Assembly (NCBI GenBank): GCA_002005325.1
Contig: CP017315.1
Span: forward strand, 1,802,501 to 1,866,500
Length of the DNA stretch: 64,000 nt
Reading direction: 5' to 3'
Origin: Candidatus Tokpelaia hoelldoblerii
GTDB lineage: Bacteria > Pseudomonadota > Alphaproteobacteria > Rhizobiales > Rhizobiaceae
Made by a program: the position numbers and the translations under genes. This document shows, piece after piece, positions 42,798-52,144 of this stretch (positions are counted from its first letter, which is position 1; every line of letters begins with the position of its first letter). Under the pieces are notes generated by a model that was not told the DNA's origin, did not search any database, and worked only from the letters and a program-made list of their open reading frames with translations.

Positions 42798-43946
42798 TTA
42801 ATTGCTGCGCGGGTCGCCTTGCGCCCAGACTTGCAGATATTCCTCGCTCTGCATTTCAAACAGCCGTGAGGCTGTGCGCTCAAACTCAAATGTCTCCGTG
42901 GTTTTCAACCGCCCCTGATAGAGTTTGTCAGGTGTGGTGGCAGCAGAGATAAACAGCCGCGCATGGTGATCATACAATGTGTCAACCAGCAAAATAAAGC
43001 GTTTGGTTTCATTGCGCCGGTCATCATCAAGCACCGGCACATCATCGACAAAAATCGTCCGGTATTGTTCAACAATCGCCATATAGTCAAAAGCCGCCAG
43101 CGGTTTTGAGCACAGATCAGCAAAGCTGAAACGCGCCGCATCACCTGCCGCCTGCGGCACCATGACCTGACGGCCGCGCACTTCAATTTTGTCCGCTTCC
43201 ACCGCCGCCCCTTTGGTCACGCTTGCCCAGGCCGTATCCATGGCTTTATCCGCCGCCGCGCCAAGCGGGCTTTGATAAACCGGCTGACGTCCGGTTTTTT
43301 CCAGCCGGTAATCGGTCGGCGCATCAAGGTTGACCACCGTGACATAGTGTTTCAAAATATCAATAAACGGCAAAAACAACTGCCGGTTCAACCCGTCACG
43401 GTAAAGGTTGTCCGGCGCGACGTTAGAGGTGGCGACCAGCACCACACCCTGCTTGAACAGAGCCGTAAACAGCCGGTACAGGATCATCGCATCGGCAATA
43501 TCGGTCACCGTGAATTCGTCAAAACATAAAATACGTGCTTCCCGCGCCAGATCAGCAGCCACCGAAGGAAACGGGTCATCCTCGCCGGTTTTGCCTTGAG
43601 CAAGCGCCTGGCGGTAGGCATTGACGCGGTTATGCACATCATTGAGAAAATCATTGAAATGCACCCGTTTTTTATCACCCTCCGGCAGGCAGGAAAAGAA
43701 CAGATCCATCAGCATGGTCTTGCCGCGCCCGACCGCGCCATAAATATACAGACCTCTGATGGATTCCTGCCCCTTCCTGCTTTTACCGAAAAGCCAGCCA
43801 AGCGGACTGCGCTTGTGCGCCAGCCGCTTTTCATTTATCATCGCCAGCAGAGCATCAAAACGGGCAACAATACCGAGCTGCACCGGATCCTGTGTAATCT
43901 CACCACTGGCAACCAGCCTCTGATAACGCTCATGAACCAGCCCCAT
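42798..43946 (-). CDS. zapE: Cell-division/stress ATPase ZapE (AFG1-like)
   Basis: A 382-residue AAA-type ATPase with P-loop GAVGRGKT at residues 70-77 and Walker B ILCFDEFTVTDIADAM. ZapE of E. coli acts at the division ring under stress, and the mitochondrial relative AFG1/LACE1 helps turnover of respiratory-chain proteins. The position before mdh is typical of Rhizobiales. Start ATG at 43946. Confidence 0.93.
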   Translation of the reverse strand: MGLVHERYQRLVASGEITQDPVQLGIVARFDALLAMINEKRLAHKRSPLGWLFGKSRKGQESIRGLYIYGAVGRGKTMLMDLFFSCLPEGDKKRVHFNDFLNDVHNRVNAYRQALAQGKTGEDDPFPSVAADLAREARILCFDEFTVTDIADAMILYRLFTALFKQGVVLVATSNVAPDNLYRDGLNRQLFLPFIDILKHYVTVVNLDAPTDYRLEKTGRQPVYQSPLGAAADKAMDTAWASVTKGAAVEADKIEVRGRQVMVPQAAGDAARFSFADLCSKPLAAFDYMAIVEQYRTIFVDDVPVLDDDRRNETKRFILLVDTLYDHHARLFISAATTPDKLYQGRLKTTETFEFERTASRLFEMQSEEYLQVWAQGDPRSN

Positions 43947-44013
43947 ATTATTCTCCCGTCAGGCTTTTTTGCATTTTCAGTTGCACACACAAAGTCAAGG
44001 TCTTGCCGTGATC

Positions 44014-44532
44014 TCAACGGCTGAGTGTGACCGGAACACCTGTTGATGTCCGCCCTGAAAACTGGGCACCGTCATTTGAAGCCAACGTGGCGACAAGATT
44101 GCCCGCAGTATCATAGAACATCAACTGTGAACCGTTGATGTTCCAGGAATTGAGGTTCGAGAAAACAGCCGGGCATTTCAACGGCCCGGCACGATACCCC
44201 CGGCCATACTTGGTCTGCGGCGTCACCACCTTGCACATCATACCGCCAACAGAAGCATTCCACACACCGGCGACACTTGCCGGAGTCAGTGCAATACCCG
44301 AAAGCGCCGTGCCGGCATTGGCTGTCTGCACCTGTTCCTGCCCGGGCGCGACAGGGAAACCGTCTGCCGGCGGCAGATCCTGTTGCGAAACCTGTCCCTG
44401 CGCTACAGAACTGATGGGAGGCTGAATAATAATAGGCTGGCTGTCGCCGCCACCGAAACGCATGGAAGCACAACCGGCTGTTATCAACGCTGTTGCAGCA
44501 AGCACAGCAAGGGGCATTTTCTGGAAGAACAT
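44014..44532 (-). CDS. omp19: Omp19-type outer-membrane lipoprotein with protease-inhibitor (Inh) domain
   Basis: A 172-residue lipoprotein with a signal peptide and lipobox ITAGC, the lipidated cysteine at residue 21. A Pro/Gln-rich linker of about 60 residues leads to a small beta-barrel domain of the AprI/Inh type (VAGVWNASVGGMMCKVVTPQTKYG, then YRAGPLKCPA with a likely disulfide, ending VTLSR). It closely resembles Brucella Omp19, a surface lipoprotein reported to inhibit host proteases. A similar role here would be inference. Located upstream of zapE on the same strand, 67 bases away. Confidence 0.9.
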   Translation of the reverse strand: MFFQKMPLAVLAATALITAGCASMRFGGGDSQPIIIQPPISSVAQGQVSQQDLPPADGFPVAPGQEQVQTANAGTALSGIALTPASVAGVWNASVGGMMCKVVTPQTKYGRGYRAGPLKCPAVFSNLNSWNINGSQLMFYDTAGNLVATLASNDGAQFSGRTSTGVPVTLSR

Positions 44533-44735
44533 AACATCATCCTCGTTCTACGAATCAGCAGCTTATGGCTTACTGCCTGAAATTGTGGTAAATAAGCCTT
44601 TAATTATAAAAACTGTCAACTTCCAGCATTTTTTTGCTCTCTGAGGCTTCACGGCAACACATTCTTTTCCCATGGCGTGGAAATCTGCTATATTATATAT
44701 GAAACCTGCGTAAAACTGGAGAGCAGAGCCCGATA

Positions 44736-45581
44736 ATGACAAAACCGGCAGCCATGAGTAAAATGAACGGACTGGGCAATGAGATCATCATTGTTGATAT
44801 GCGCGGGCGGGCAGACCGCATCACGTCACAGGCCGCACGTGCACTTAATCGAAAACAGGACACCACCTTTGACCAGATCATGGCGATCCATGACCGGCAA
44901 AATGACAAGGCCGATTATACCCTCGAAATCCGGAACAGTGACGGTTCGCTGGCGCAGGCCTGCGGCAATGGCACCCGTTGCGTTGTCGAGTGGCTCTACC
45001 GGCAGGGAAAAGGCACGCATTTCACCTTTGACACCGCCAGCGGGCCGGTTGCCGCAAACCGGCAGGAAGACGGACTGGTTTGTGTTGATATGGGCAAACC
45101 GCGCCTTGACTGGGCGGATATTCCGCTGGTGCAGCCGGTTGCCGACACCAACCATGTCACCTTTGGCAATACACCGCTTCAAGATGCCTCGGTGGTTTCC
45201 ATGGGTAATCCGCATGCGGTTTTCTTTATAGACAAGGCGATTGACACTTTTCCGCTGGATCAATACGGTCCAGCGCTGGAGCATGACCCGCTGTTTCCCG
45301 AACGCGTCAATATTTCCATCGTCCATGTCACATCACCTGCAATCCTCACCTTGCGAACATGGGAGCGTGGCGCCGGACTGACCAAAGCCTGCGGCACTGC
45401 CGCCTGCGCCAGTGTTGTGGCAAGCCACCGCCGCGGCCTGACGGGCAAAACCGTTTCCGTGACATTGCCGGGCGGTGTGCTGTCAATCACCCTTGCAGAC
45501 AATAGCCATGTTATCATGACAGGGCCGACAGAATACGAATTTTCGGGCTGGGTCGACCCGCAGACAGGAAACACCCAATAA
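44736..45581 (+). CDS. dapF: Diaminopimelate epimerase
   Basis: A 281-residue PLP-independent epimerase that makes meso-diaminopimelate for peptidoglycan and lysine. The two catalytic cysteines are Cys76 (QACGNGTRC) and Cys219 (TKACGTAAC). Its stop overlaps the mtaB start by one base. Start ATG at 44736; MSKMNGLGNE a few codons later is an alternative. Divergent from omp19, with about 200 bases between. Confidence 0.97.
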   Translation: MTKPAAMSKMNGLGNEIIIVDMRGRADRITSQAARALNRKQDTTFDQIMAIHDRQNDKADYTLEIRNSDGSLAQACGNGTRCVVEWLYRQGKGTHFTFDTASGPVAANRQEDGLVCVDMGKPRLDWADIPLVQPVADTNHVTFGNTPLQDASVVSMGNPHAVFFIDKAIDTFPLDQYGPALEHDPLFPERVNISIVHVTSPAILTLRTWERGAGLTKACGTAACASVVASHRRGLTGKTVSVTLPGGVLSITLADNSHVIMTGPTEYEFSGWVDPQTGNTQ

Positions 45582-46855
45582 TGGCAACCGAGATTATCAC
45601 CTTCGGCTGCCGGCTGAATGCTTATGAATCGGAAGTCATGCGGCGTGAAAGCGAAGCCGCCGGTCTTGGCAACTTGCAAGGCGGAGCCATCATCGTCAAC
45701 ACCTGCGCCGTGACAGGCGAAGCAGTGCGGCAAGCCAAACAGGCAATCCGCAAGGCGCGGCGGAAAAACCCTCAGGCGCGCATTATCGTCACCGGCTGCG
45801 CCGCACAAACGGCGGCGCAGGATTTTGCTGCTATGGAAGAAATTGACCTCGTCCTTGGCAATGAGGAAAAACTGCATGCCCATTCTTACCGGCAATTGCC
45901 GGATTTCGGCGTTAATTCCCAGGAAAAAGTGCGCGTCAACGACATTATGGACGTGCGGGAAAACGCCCCCCATATGGTGGATTTGATTGAAGGCCGCGCC
46001 CGTGCCTTTGTACAGGTGCAAAATGGCTGCGATCACCGCTGTACTTTCTGTATTATTCCTTATGGACGAGGTGTTTCACGCTCTGTCCCCATGGGAGCGG
46101 TTGTCGAGCAAATCAAACGCCTGTGCGGCAATGGTTATAAAGAAGTGGTGCTGACCGGTGTTGACCTGACCAGCTACGGCCCCGACCTGCCGGGCAAGGC
46201 GACCCTTGGCAAACTTGTCGCCGCCATTTTGCGCGGGGTGCCGGATTTGCCACGCCTGCGGCTGTCATCCATTGACTCGATTGAGGCCGACCCTGAACTG
46301 ATGGAACTGCTCATGCATGAAAAACGCCTGATGCCGCATTTGCATCTGTCCCTGCAGGCCGGCGATGATATGATTTTAAAGCGCATGAAACGGCGGCACC
46401 TGCGTGAGGATTCCATCCGTTTCTGTACCGAATTGCGGGCAAAGCGGCCGGAAATGGTGTTCGGGGCTGATCTTATCGCCGGTTTTCCGACGGAAACAGA
46501 AGCCATGTTTGAAAACACCCGGGCGCTGATCGATGATTGTGGCCTAACAAATTTGCATATTTTTCCTTTCAGCCCGCGCGAAGGCACACCAGCAGCACGC
46601 ATGCCGCAACTGCCGCGCAATATCATCAAGGAACGGGCAGCGATTTTGCGCGGCGAAGGGGACAAAGCCTTTGCTGCCCATCTGCAAGCCATGCAGGACA
46701 GTCAACAAAATGTGTTGATAGAACATGCTGGCATTGGCCGTTGTGAAAACTATACTGTGGTTGAAGTTAAAGATGCTGTTGCCGGAAGCATCATAACTTG
46801 TCATATTACAGGGAAGACCGGTGACAGGCTTGTTGCCAGACAGGCGGATAGTTAA
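45581..46855 (+). CDS. mtaB: tRNA (t6A37) methylthiotransferase MtaB
   Basis: A 424-residue radical SAM enzyme that turns t6A at position 37 of tRNAs for ANN codons into ms2t6A. The first iron-sulfur cluster is held by Cys10, Cys42 and Cys73 (TFGCRLN, NTCAV, TGCAAQ), the radical SAM cluster by Cys150, Cys154 and Cys157 (GCDHRCTFC). The FGADLIAGFPTET block and length fit MtaB rather than MiaB. The stop/start overlap with dapF indicates coupling. Confidence 0.94.
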   Translation: MATEIITFGCRLNAYESEVMRRESEAAGLGNLQGGAIIVNTCAVTGEAVRQAKQAIRKARRKNPQARIIVTGCAAQTAAQDFAAMEEIDLVLGNEEKLHAHSYRQLPDFGVNSQEKVRVNDIMDVRENAPHMVDLIEGRARAFVQVQNGCDHRCTFCIIPYGRGVSRSVPMGAVVEQIKRLCGNGYKEVVLTGVDLTSYGPDLPGKATLGKLVAAILRGVPDLPRLRLSSIDSIEADPELMELLMHEKRLMPHLHLSLQAGDDMILKRMKRRHLREDSIRFCTELRAKRPEMVFGADLIAGFPTETEAMFENTRALIDDCGLTNLHIFPFSPREGTPAARMPQLPRNIIKERAAILRGEGDKAFAAHLQAMQDSQQNVLIEHAGIGRCENYTVVEVKDAVAGSIITCHITGKTGDRLVARQADS

Positions 46856-46954
46856 ACAGTCTGTTTTATTTACCCTGATGTAATAAAAATCTTCTGTTTA
46901 TTTTCTTCAAATTGGGTTATAAAAGTTTTGGCGTGACTAAAAGGAAAAAGTACT

Positions 46955-48373
46955 ATGGCACTTGGGTTTATAAAAAAGGTATTTTCTTTGGGTCAGAAGA
47001 AAGACGAAAAGCAAAAAGCAAAACGCCCGGCCAAGCCGTCACAGAAAAAGGCAGCACCCGCGCCCAAGGCTAAAAACTACAAAACACCTGCCAAAGCCGC
47101 GCCGCAAAAACAGGAAAAGCAAAAAGCAAAAAGCAAAACAGCCTCCAAACCTGCCGCGGCCCAAAAAGCGGCAACCCAAAAAGCCGCAGCGATAAAACGC
47201 CCGGCCGCCAAAGCAAAACCGATGAAGGCGGCCTCTGTCCAAAAACCGGCAGCGCCCAAGGCAATAAAAGCAGCAGTTCCAAAACCCGAAAAGGCAGCGG
47301 TTTCTGTCACCATCCCGACAGCAAAAGCAGCCAGGCGCAAAGCGGCGGCGCCGGTTTCCTTCGGCGCAGGCAAGATCAGCATCGGCGATATACTGGAAGT
47401 TATCGAAAGTTCGCCGCAAAGCGCGGAAGAAGACCCCCTCTCGGTGGTGAAAATTTCATGGTTTGACCGGTTGAAAACCGGTCTTTCACGGTCTTCCCGC
47501 CAGCTTGGGGATTCTGTCGGCGGGATTTTAACCAGGCGCAAACTTGATGCCGAAACCCTGCAGGATCTGGAAGACATATTGATTACCGCCGATCTTGGTG
47601 TGGAAACCGCCATGCGCATTACCGACACGCTTGGCTCAGGCCGGTTCGGTAAAAATGTTTCCACCGGCGAGGTTCAGACCATCATGGCCGCTGAAATCCG
47701 CAAAGTGCTGGAACCGGTCGCGAAAAAGCTGGAGCTTGATATTGCCCGCAAACCCCATGTTATTCTGGTTGTCGGTGTCAATGGCACCGGCAAAACAACC
47801 ACAATTGGCAAGCTGGCGCAAAAACTGACCGCCGGCGGGCTTTCTGTCATGCTGGCGGCAGGTGACACTTTCCGCGCCGCGGCTATTGAACAATTGCACA
47901 TCTGGGGAGAACGCACCGGCGCGGCCGTCGTCTCTTCCAAACTCGGTGCGGATGCCGCAAGCCTTGCCTATGATGCTTATAAACAGGCCAAAGCCGCCGG
48001 CAGTGATGTGCTGATCATCGACACGGCAGGACGATTGCAGAACAAGACCGAACTGATGGACGAACTGGCAAAAATCGTCCGTGTCCTTGGCAAGCACAAC
48101 CCGGATGCGCCGCACACCGTGTTGCAGACACTTGACGCAACAACCGGTCAGAATGCACTGAATCAAGTGGATATCTTCCGCAATATCGCAGGTGTGAACG
48201 GGCTGGTGATGACAAAGCTTGACGGCACGGCGCGCGGCGGTATTCTGGTGGCAATTGCCGCTAGGCACAAATTGCCGGTGCATTTCATCGGCGTTGGCGA
48301 AACGGTGGACGATCTGGAGTCTTTCTCGGCACAAGAATTTGCCGAGGCCATCACAGGAAATACCAAAACATGA
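46955..48373 (+). CDS. ftsY: Signal recognition particle receptor FtsY
   Basis: A 472-residue SRP receptor. The C-terminal ~300 residues are the NG domain (P-loop GVNGTGKTTT at about 273-282, DTFRAAA, DTAGRLQNKTELMDEL, TKLDGTARGG), which pairs with Ffh at the membrane. The N-terminal ~130 residues are extremely rich in lysine, alanine and proline, with hardly any acidic residue, whereas the A domain of E. coli FtsY is acidic. It may bind membrane lipids or RNA directly. Start ATG at 46955 with AAAAGGAAAAAG upstream. It overlaps the ispZ start by four bases. Confidence 0.96.
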   Translation: MALGFIKKVFSLGQKKDEKQKAKRPAKPSQKKAAPAPKAKNYKTPAKAAPQKQEKQKAKSKTASKPAAAQKAATQKAAAIKRPAAKAKPMKAASVQKPAAPKAIKAAVPKPEKAAVSVTIPTAKAARRKAAAPVSFGAGKISIGDILEVIESSPQSAEEDPLSVVKISWFDRLKTGLSRSSRQLGDSVGGILTRRKLDAETLQDLEDILITADLGVETAMRITDTLGSGRFGKNVSTGEVQTIMAAEIRKVLEPVAKKLELDIARKPHVILVVGVNGTGKTTTIGKLAQKLTAGGLSVMLAAGDTFRAAAIEQLHIWGERTGAAVVSSKLGADAASLAYDAYKQAKAAGSDVLIIDTAGRLQNKTELMDELAKIVRVLGKHNPDAPHTVLQTLDATTGQNALNQVDIFRNIAGVNGLVMTKLDGTARGGILVAIAARHKLPVHFIGVGETVDDLESFSAQEFAEAITGNTKT

Positions 48374-49047
48374 CATCTTCACTTTTTGAGCCGGAGCCCG
48401 GCAAAGACAAGGAAGCCAGCTCTGCTTCCATGCCGCCGGCACTCAAGCTTTCGCTGGAAATGGGGCCGCTGGTCATTTTTTTTGTGGCCAATTTTTTTGG
48501 TCAATGGCTTATTGATCATGTGCCGCTGTTTTCTTCCTTTGAAAAACCGATTTTTCCGGCAACCGCTCTTTTTATGATTGCCATCATCAGTTCGCTGGCG
48601 ACATCCTGGATTCTTGCCCGCAGGGTTCTTGTCATGCCGCTGGTTTCAGGCGTTTTTGTGCTGATCTTCGGCTCATTGACCCTGTGGTTGCAGGATGCCA
48701 CTTTTGTTAAAATCAAACCGACCATTACCAGCGTTCTGTTCGCGCTTATTCTGTTCGGCGGGCTTTTGTTTAAAAAATCACTGCTCGGTTATGTGTTTGA
48801 TTCAGCCTTTCAGCTTGATGCCGAAGGCTGGCGCAAGCTCACCTTTCGCTGGGCGTTTTTCTTTTTGTTTCTGGCACTGGTCAATGAAATTATCTGGCGC
48901 AATTTCAGTGATGACTTCTGGACAAATTTTCACGTTCTTGCCAGTACAATTTTCACCTTTATCTTTCTTGCAACACAGATGCCGATGATTATGCGCCATA
49001 GTCTTGAGCAACCCCCGTCAGACAAAAATGAAGACCATGCAGATTGA
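48370..49047 (+). CDS. ispZ: Inner-membrane septation protein A (IspZ/YciB family)
   Basis: A 225-residue membrane protein with about five to six helices. LEMGPLVIFFVANFFG near the start, FGSLTLWLQDATFVKIKPTI and RWAFFFLFLALVNEIIWRNFSDDFWTNFHV are the family blocks. It is needed for normal septation or envelope integrity in some bacteria; the exact role is unsettled. ATG overlaps the ftsY stop (ATGA), the usual ftsY-ispZ pair of Rhizobiales. C terminus is hydrophilic and acidic. Confidence 0.93.
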   Translation: MTSSLFEPEPGKDKEASSASMPPALKLSLEMGPLVIFFVANFFGQWLIDHVPLFSSFEKPIFPATALFMIAIISSLATSWILARRVLVMPLVSGVFVLIFGSLTLWLQDATFVKIKPTITSVLFALILFGGLLFKKSLLGYVFDSAFQLDAEGWRKLTFRWAFFFLFLALVNEIIWRNFSDDFWTNFHVLASTIFTFIFLATQMPMIMRHSLEQPPSDKNEDHAD

Positions 49048-49801
49048 AGCTTTTATTTGCCACAAGGATAATATCGCCGTTTTGCTGCATGATGAAACAA
49101 GCGGCAAAACGCTTGCTGTTGACGCACCGGACGGTGCAGCGATCATCTGCAAGCTCAAGGAAAAGGGCTGGCAGCTTGATACCCTTTTAATCACGCATCA
49201 CCATGACGACCACACCGCCGGCATTGCCATGCTGAAAGAACAATATAATGCAAAAGTGATCGGCCCGGAGGCTAAACGGAATAAAATCAGTGGTCTTGAT
49301 CAGACTGTTATCGACGGTGATACGATTTATTTTGCTGAACATGAGATTGAGGTTATCGCTACCCCCGGGCACACGCTTGACAGCATCTGCTTTTATCTGC
49401 CGGAAGACAAGCTGCTTTTTGCCGGCGACACGCTGTTTTCACTTGGCTGCGGCCGTCTGTTTGAAGGGACACCGGCACTCATGTTTGAATCCCTGCGCCA
49501 GTTGCGCCATCTGCCTGCTGATACACAGCTTTATTGCGGCCATGATTATACTTATAATAATGGTAATTTCGCCTTGACAATCGAACCGGACAACCGCGCC
49601 TTGCAAGAGCGGATGGACACGGTCAGTAAATTGCGCCAGCAAGGCCGGATGACCCTGCCGGTAACACTCGGGCTTGAATATATGACCAATCCATTTTTAC
49701 GCTGGGATGCGCCGCAATTGCGCAAATCGCTCGATATGATCATGGCCCCGGATGAAGAAACATTCAAACATTTACGTCAACTCAAGGATAATTTTTCATG
49801 A
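49028..49801 (+). CDS. gloB: Hydroxyacylglutathione hydrolase (glyoxalase II)
   Basis: A roughly 257-residue metallo-beta-lactamase-fold enzyme that hydrolyses S-lactoylglutathione, the last step of methylglyoxal detoxification. Metal ligands are in THHHDDHTAG near residue 53, TPGHTLDS, FAGDTLF and YCGHDYT. The start is uncertain: ATG at 49028 or 49037, both within the end of ispZ and without a clear ribosome-binding site, so translation is likely coupled to ispZ. The stop overlaps the next gene by four bases. Confidence 0.92.
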   Translation: MKTMQIEAFICHKDNIAVLLHDETSGKTLAVDAPDGAAIICKLKEKGWQLDTLLITHHHDDHTAGIAMLKEQYNAKVIGPEAKRNKISGLDQTVIDGDTIYFAEHEIEVIATPGHTLDSICFYLPEDKLLFAGDTLFSLGCGRLFEGTPALMFESLRQLRHLPADTQLYCGHDYTYNNGNFALTIEPDNRALQERMDTVSKLRQQGRMTLPVTLGLEYMTNPFLRWDAPQLRKSLDMIMAPDEETFKHLRQLKDNFS

Positions 49802-50250
49802 AGCGGGGTTTCCTGACAGCTGTCTTGTTGTCTTCCATCATGAGCGCGCCGGTTTATGCACAGGATTTTACGATCAATCCGGCAGTGCCATTGGCCGGGT
49901 CTGCCAATATCACCTTAAATGTGGGATTGCTTGACACAATCACCGCTATCAAGCAGCAACTGGGCACTTTGCCGGAAGATCTGGATTTGCCTGAAATCAG
50001 CCCCGACAGCAGTATCGAAACAATCAGCCAGGCATTGGCTGACAATCCGCAGATCATGGCGGTCTTGCAAAAAAACGCTATCAGCCCACATGATTATGTA
50101 ACCGTCTATATGACATTTGCTGATGCTTTTGTTGCCGCAGAAGCAGCGGAAGAAGACCAGATTTTTGACGAAACACGCATTGTCTCACAAGAAAATCTCG
50201 AATTCGGTAAAAAATACGCTGAACGCATCAGAAAGCTTCTGGAAGATTAA
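49798..50250 (+). CDS. Unrecognised secreted protein, 150 residues
   Basis: I do not recognise this protein. It begins with a signal peptide (MKRGFLTAVLLSSIMSAPVYAQ, cleavage likely after VYA). The mature part of about 128 residues is acidic and has no cysteines; it is predicted to be mostly helical, with a late run rich in Ala and Glu (FVAAEAAEEDQIFDE) and a charged C terminus (KKYAERIRKLLED). The ATG overlaps the gloB stop in an ATGA arrangement, so it is translated from the same mRNA. It should be periplasmic. The gene after it also encodes an exported unknown. Confidence 0.75.
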   Translation: MKRGFLTAVLLSSIMSAPVYAQDFTINPAVPLAGSANITLNVGLLDTITAIKQQLGTLPEDLDLPEISPDSSIETISQALADNPQIMAVLQKNAISPHDYVTVYMTFADAFVAAEAAEEDQIFDETRIVSQENLEFGKKYAERIRKLLED

Positions 50251-50269
50251 GCATGGAGAACAGGAAGAA

Positions 50270-51085
50270 ATGCAAAGAAAAACCGCAATCCATCGTTTTA
50301 AACACTTTTCATTTTTCCTGACCTTGTCTTTTCTGCTTACGACGTCGCCGCTTGCCGCAGCGCAAGAAGGCTGCCGGAACAACAACAAGACTGATATCGA
50401 TACGCCCTTAGTTCAGGCAATCATCCGGACACTGGAGGCAAAAGATGTCATGCTGGCGGTTTGCCTGCCTTCACCGGTGCATATTAACCAATCCTTTGTG
50501 GCGCTGATCAGCGGCAGGGAAGCACCTGAATGTATAAAAAGTGAATCTTGCATGGTCAGCCTGTCGCTCCTGCTTGTCAATAACACAACCGGCAAAATCA
50601 CCCGCGGCTATACTGAGAAGAATACATTAAATCTCTATACAAGCACCATCACCAGCATAGCGATTGACACAACACCCTATCAGCTTAATCCGACAACACG
50701 GGCCAACGGTGTTTTGATTGAGCGCGAGCGTCCGCAATCCGCCTCGACAATCGTCTCAAATGAATTGCACCTGTTTACCGAAAGCGGCCAATATCTTGTA
50801 CCGGTTTTCAAACACAGCATCCATGCGCGTGCTCATATACTGTCAGGCCTGCTGATAAAGGAAGATGAAAGCACTTCTGAAGATACGTTCAACCGTTATC
50901 TCAGCAAAGAACTGCGCACTGTCGATTTCGGCAATTACCACAACGGTTTCCGCGATATGGTTGTCAACACGACAGTGATTGATATTGTACACGCCAAAAC
51001 CATTGCGACAACAACCGCTGAAACGATCATTCCCTATGATGGTGAGAACTACCATCTGCCAACCTGGATCTCCTATCCGTATTGA
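50270..51085 (+). CDS. Unrecognised secreted protein, 271 residues
   Basis: I do not recognise this protein. A basic N terminus (MQRKTAIHRFKH) and a hydrophobic stretch FSFFLTLSFLLTTSPLAAA form a signal peptide of about 30 residues. The mature part has a few cysteines that could pair (GCRNNN, AVCLP, ECIKSESC) and many Thr/Ser-rich strands, and ends in ENYHLPTWISYPY. The ATG at 50270 has an AGGAAG site. It is 19 bases after the other unknown secreted gene and presumably in the same operon. Periplasmic or surface location is inferred from the signal only. Confidence 0.75.
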   Translation: MQRKTAIHRFKHFSFFLTLSFLLTTSPLAAAQEGCRNNNKTDIDTPLVQAIIRTLEAKDVMLAVCLPSPVHINQSFVALISGREAPECIKSESCMVSLSLLLVNNTTGKITRGYTEKNTLNLYTSTITSIAIDTTPYQLNPTTRANGVLIERERPQSASTIVSNELHLFTESGQYLVPVFKHSIHARAHILSGLLIKEDESTSEDTFNRYLSKELRTVDFGNYHNGFRDMVVNTTVIDIVHAKTIATTTAETIIPYDGENYHLPTWISYPY

Positions 51086-51180
51086 CAGGCATTCCGGCAC
51101 AGATTGACCGGCGGTTTATCCTGGTATCAAAACTGCGGCTGAATGCCGCAGGAATGGAATTTGTTTTTATAAATACAAAC

Positions 51181-51212
51181 GGGCGGCAGAGTTTCTGCCA
51201 CCCGCCGGTGTT
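51181..51212. terminator. Bidirectional terminator between the secreted-protein gene and rpoH
   Basis: A 10-bp stem with one mismatch (51181-51190 with 51194-51203) and a three-base loop; a GTTTTA follows on the plus strand and GTTTGTATTTAT on the minus strand. Confidence 0.6.
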
Positions 51213-51232
51213 TTATCCATTATGCTATGCGC

Positions 51233-52144
51233 CTATCCCTCGTAAGCGCCGGCATCATTATAGGATAACAGTTCCTGACGCAGTTTCTCCATCGCGCGGC
51301 TCTCAATCTGACGAACCCGTTCTTTGGAAATGCCAAGCTGTTCGCCCAATGCTTCCAGAGTTTCACCGTCATCATTAAGGCGGCGGGTGCGGATAATGTG
51401 CAGTTCGCGCTCGTTCAACACCTTCAAAGCACGTGCCAGCCACTGGCTGCGGCGCTCACTGTCGATTTCACTTTCGACAATCTCGTCCTGCAAGGGACGG
51501 TTATCAACCAGAAAATCCCCGCGGGTCGCTGTGCTGTTGTCATCCTGCCCGACCGGCGCGCTTAAGGAATTGTCTGATGCGACAAGGCGGAAATCCATGG
51601 TTTCCACGTCATTGACCGACACGCCGAGCTTGCTGGAAATACGGCTGTAAATCTCGGTGCGGGTCATATCTTCATTTTCCTGAGCCAGCATGGTCCGCAA
51701 CCGGCGCAGATTGAAAAACAGCGCCTTTTGTGCCGAGCTGGTGCCACCACGCACAATCGACCAGTTGCGCAGGATATAATCCTGAATGGAGGCCCGGATC
51801 CACCATGTAGCATAAGTGGAAAAACGTACATCGCGTTCCGGCTCAAAGCGGGAAGCCGCTTCCAGCAGACCGACATAACCTTCCTGCACCAGATCAGCCA
51901 TCGGCAAATTATATGTCTTGAACTTTGATGCAATCGCGATAACTAAACGCATATGCGCAGAGGCAATCTTGTGCAGGGCATCCTGATCCTGATCGCCTTT
52001 CCATCTGGAAGCGAGTTGATATTCTTCCTCACGCTCCAGATAAGGCGCATTCATCGCCCAGCGTATAATATCACGGTTGAGAGAGGTATCTTTACGGCTA
52101 TACGTCTTTGCTGACGCTACAGTATTTCCAGTGTTATGCTGCAT
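51233..52144 (-). CDS. rpoH: RNA polymerase sigma-32 factor RpoH
   Basis: A 303-residue group 3 sigma factor for heat-shock genes. Region 2 has NLPMADLVQEGYVGLLEAA, FSTYATWWIRASIQDYILRNW, followed by the RpoH box QKALFFNLRRLR that marks this family, and region 4 ends in a helix-turn-helix (LEALGEQLGISKERVRQIESRAMEKLR). The ATG at 52144 follows AAGGGG at good spacing; the GTG at 52150 is less likely. It should drive the CTTG-N17-CCTTATAT promoter in front of dnaK in this window. It has a long AT-rich upstream region. Confidence 0.96.
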   Translation of the reverse strand: MQHNTGNTVASAKTYSRKDTSLNRDIIRWAMNAPYLEREEEYQLASRWKGDQDQDALHKIASAHMRLVIAIASKFKTYNLPMADLVQEGYVGLLEAASRFEPERDVRFSTYATWWIRASIQDYILRNWSIVRGGTSSAQKALFFNLRRLRTMLAQENEDMTRTEIYSRISSKLGVSVNDVETMDFRLVASDNSLSAPVGQDDNSTATRGDFLVDNRPLQDEIVESEIDSERRSQWLARALKVLNERELHIIRTRRLNDDGETLEALGEQLGISKERVRQIESRAMEKLRQELLSYNDAGAYEG

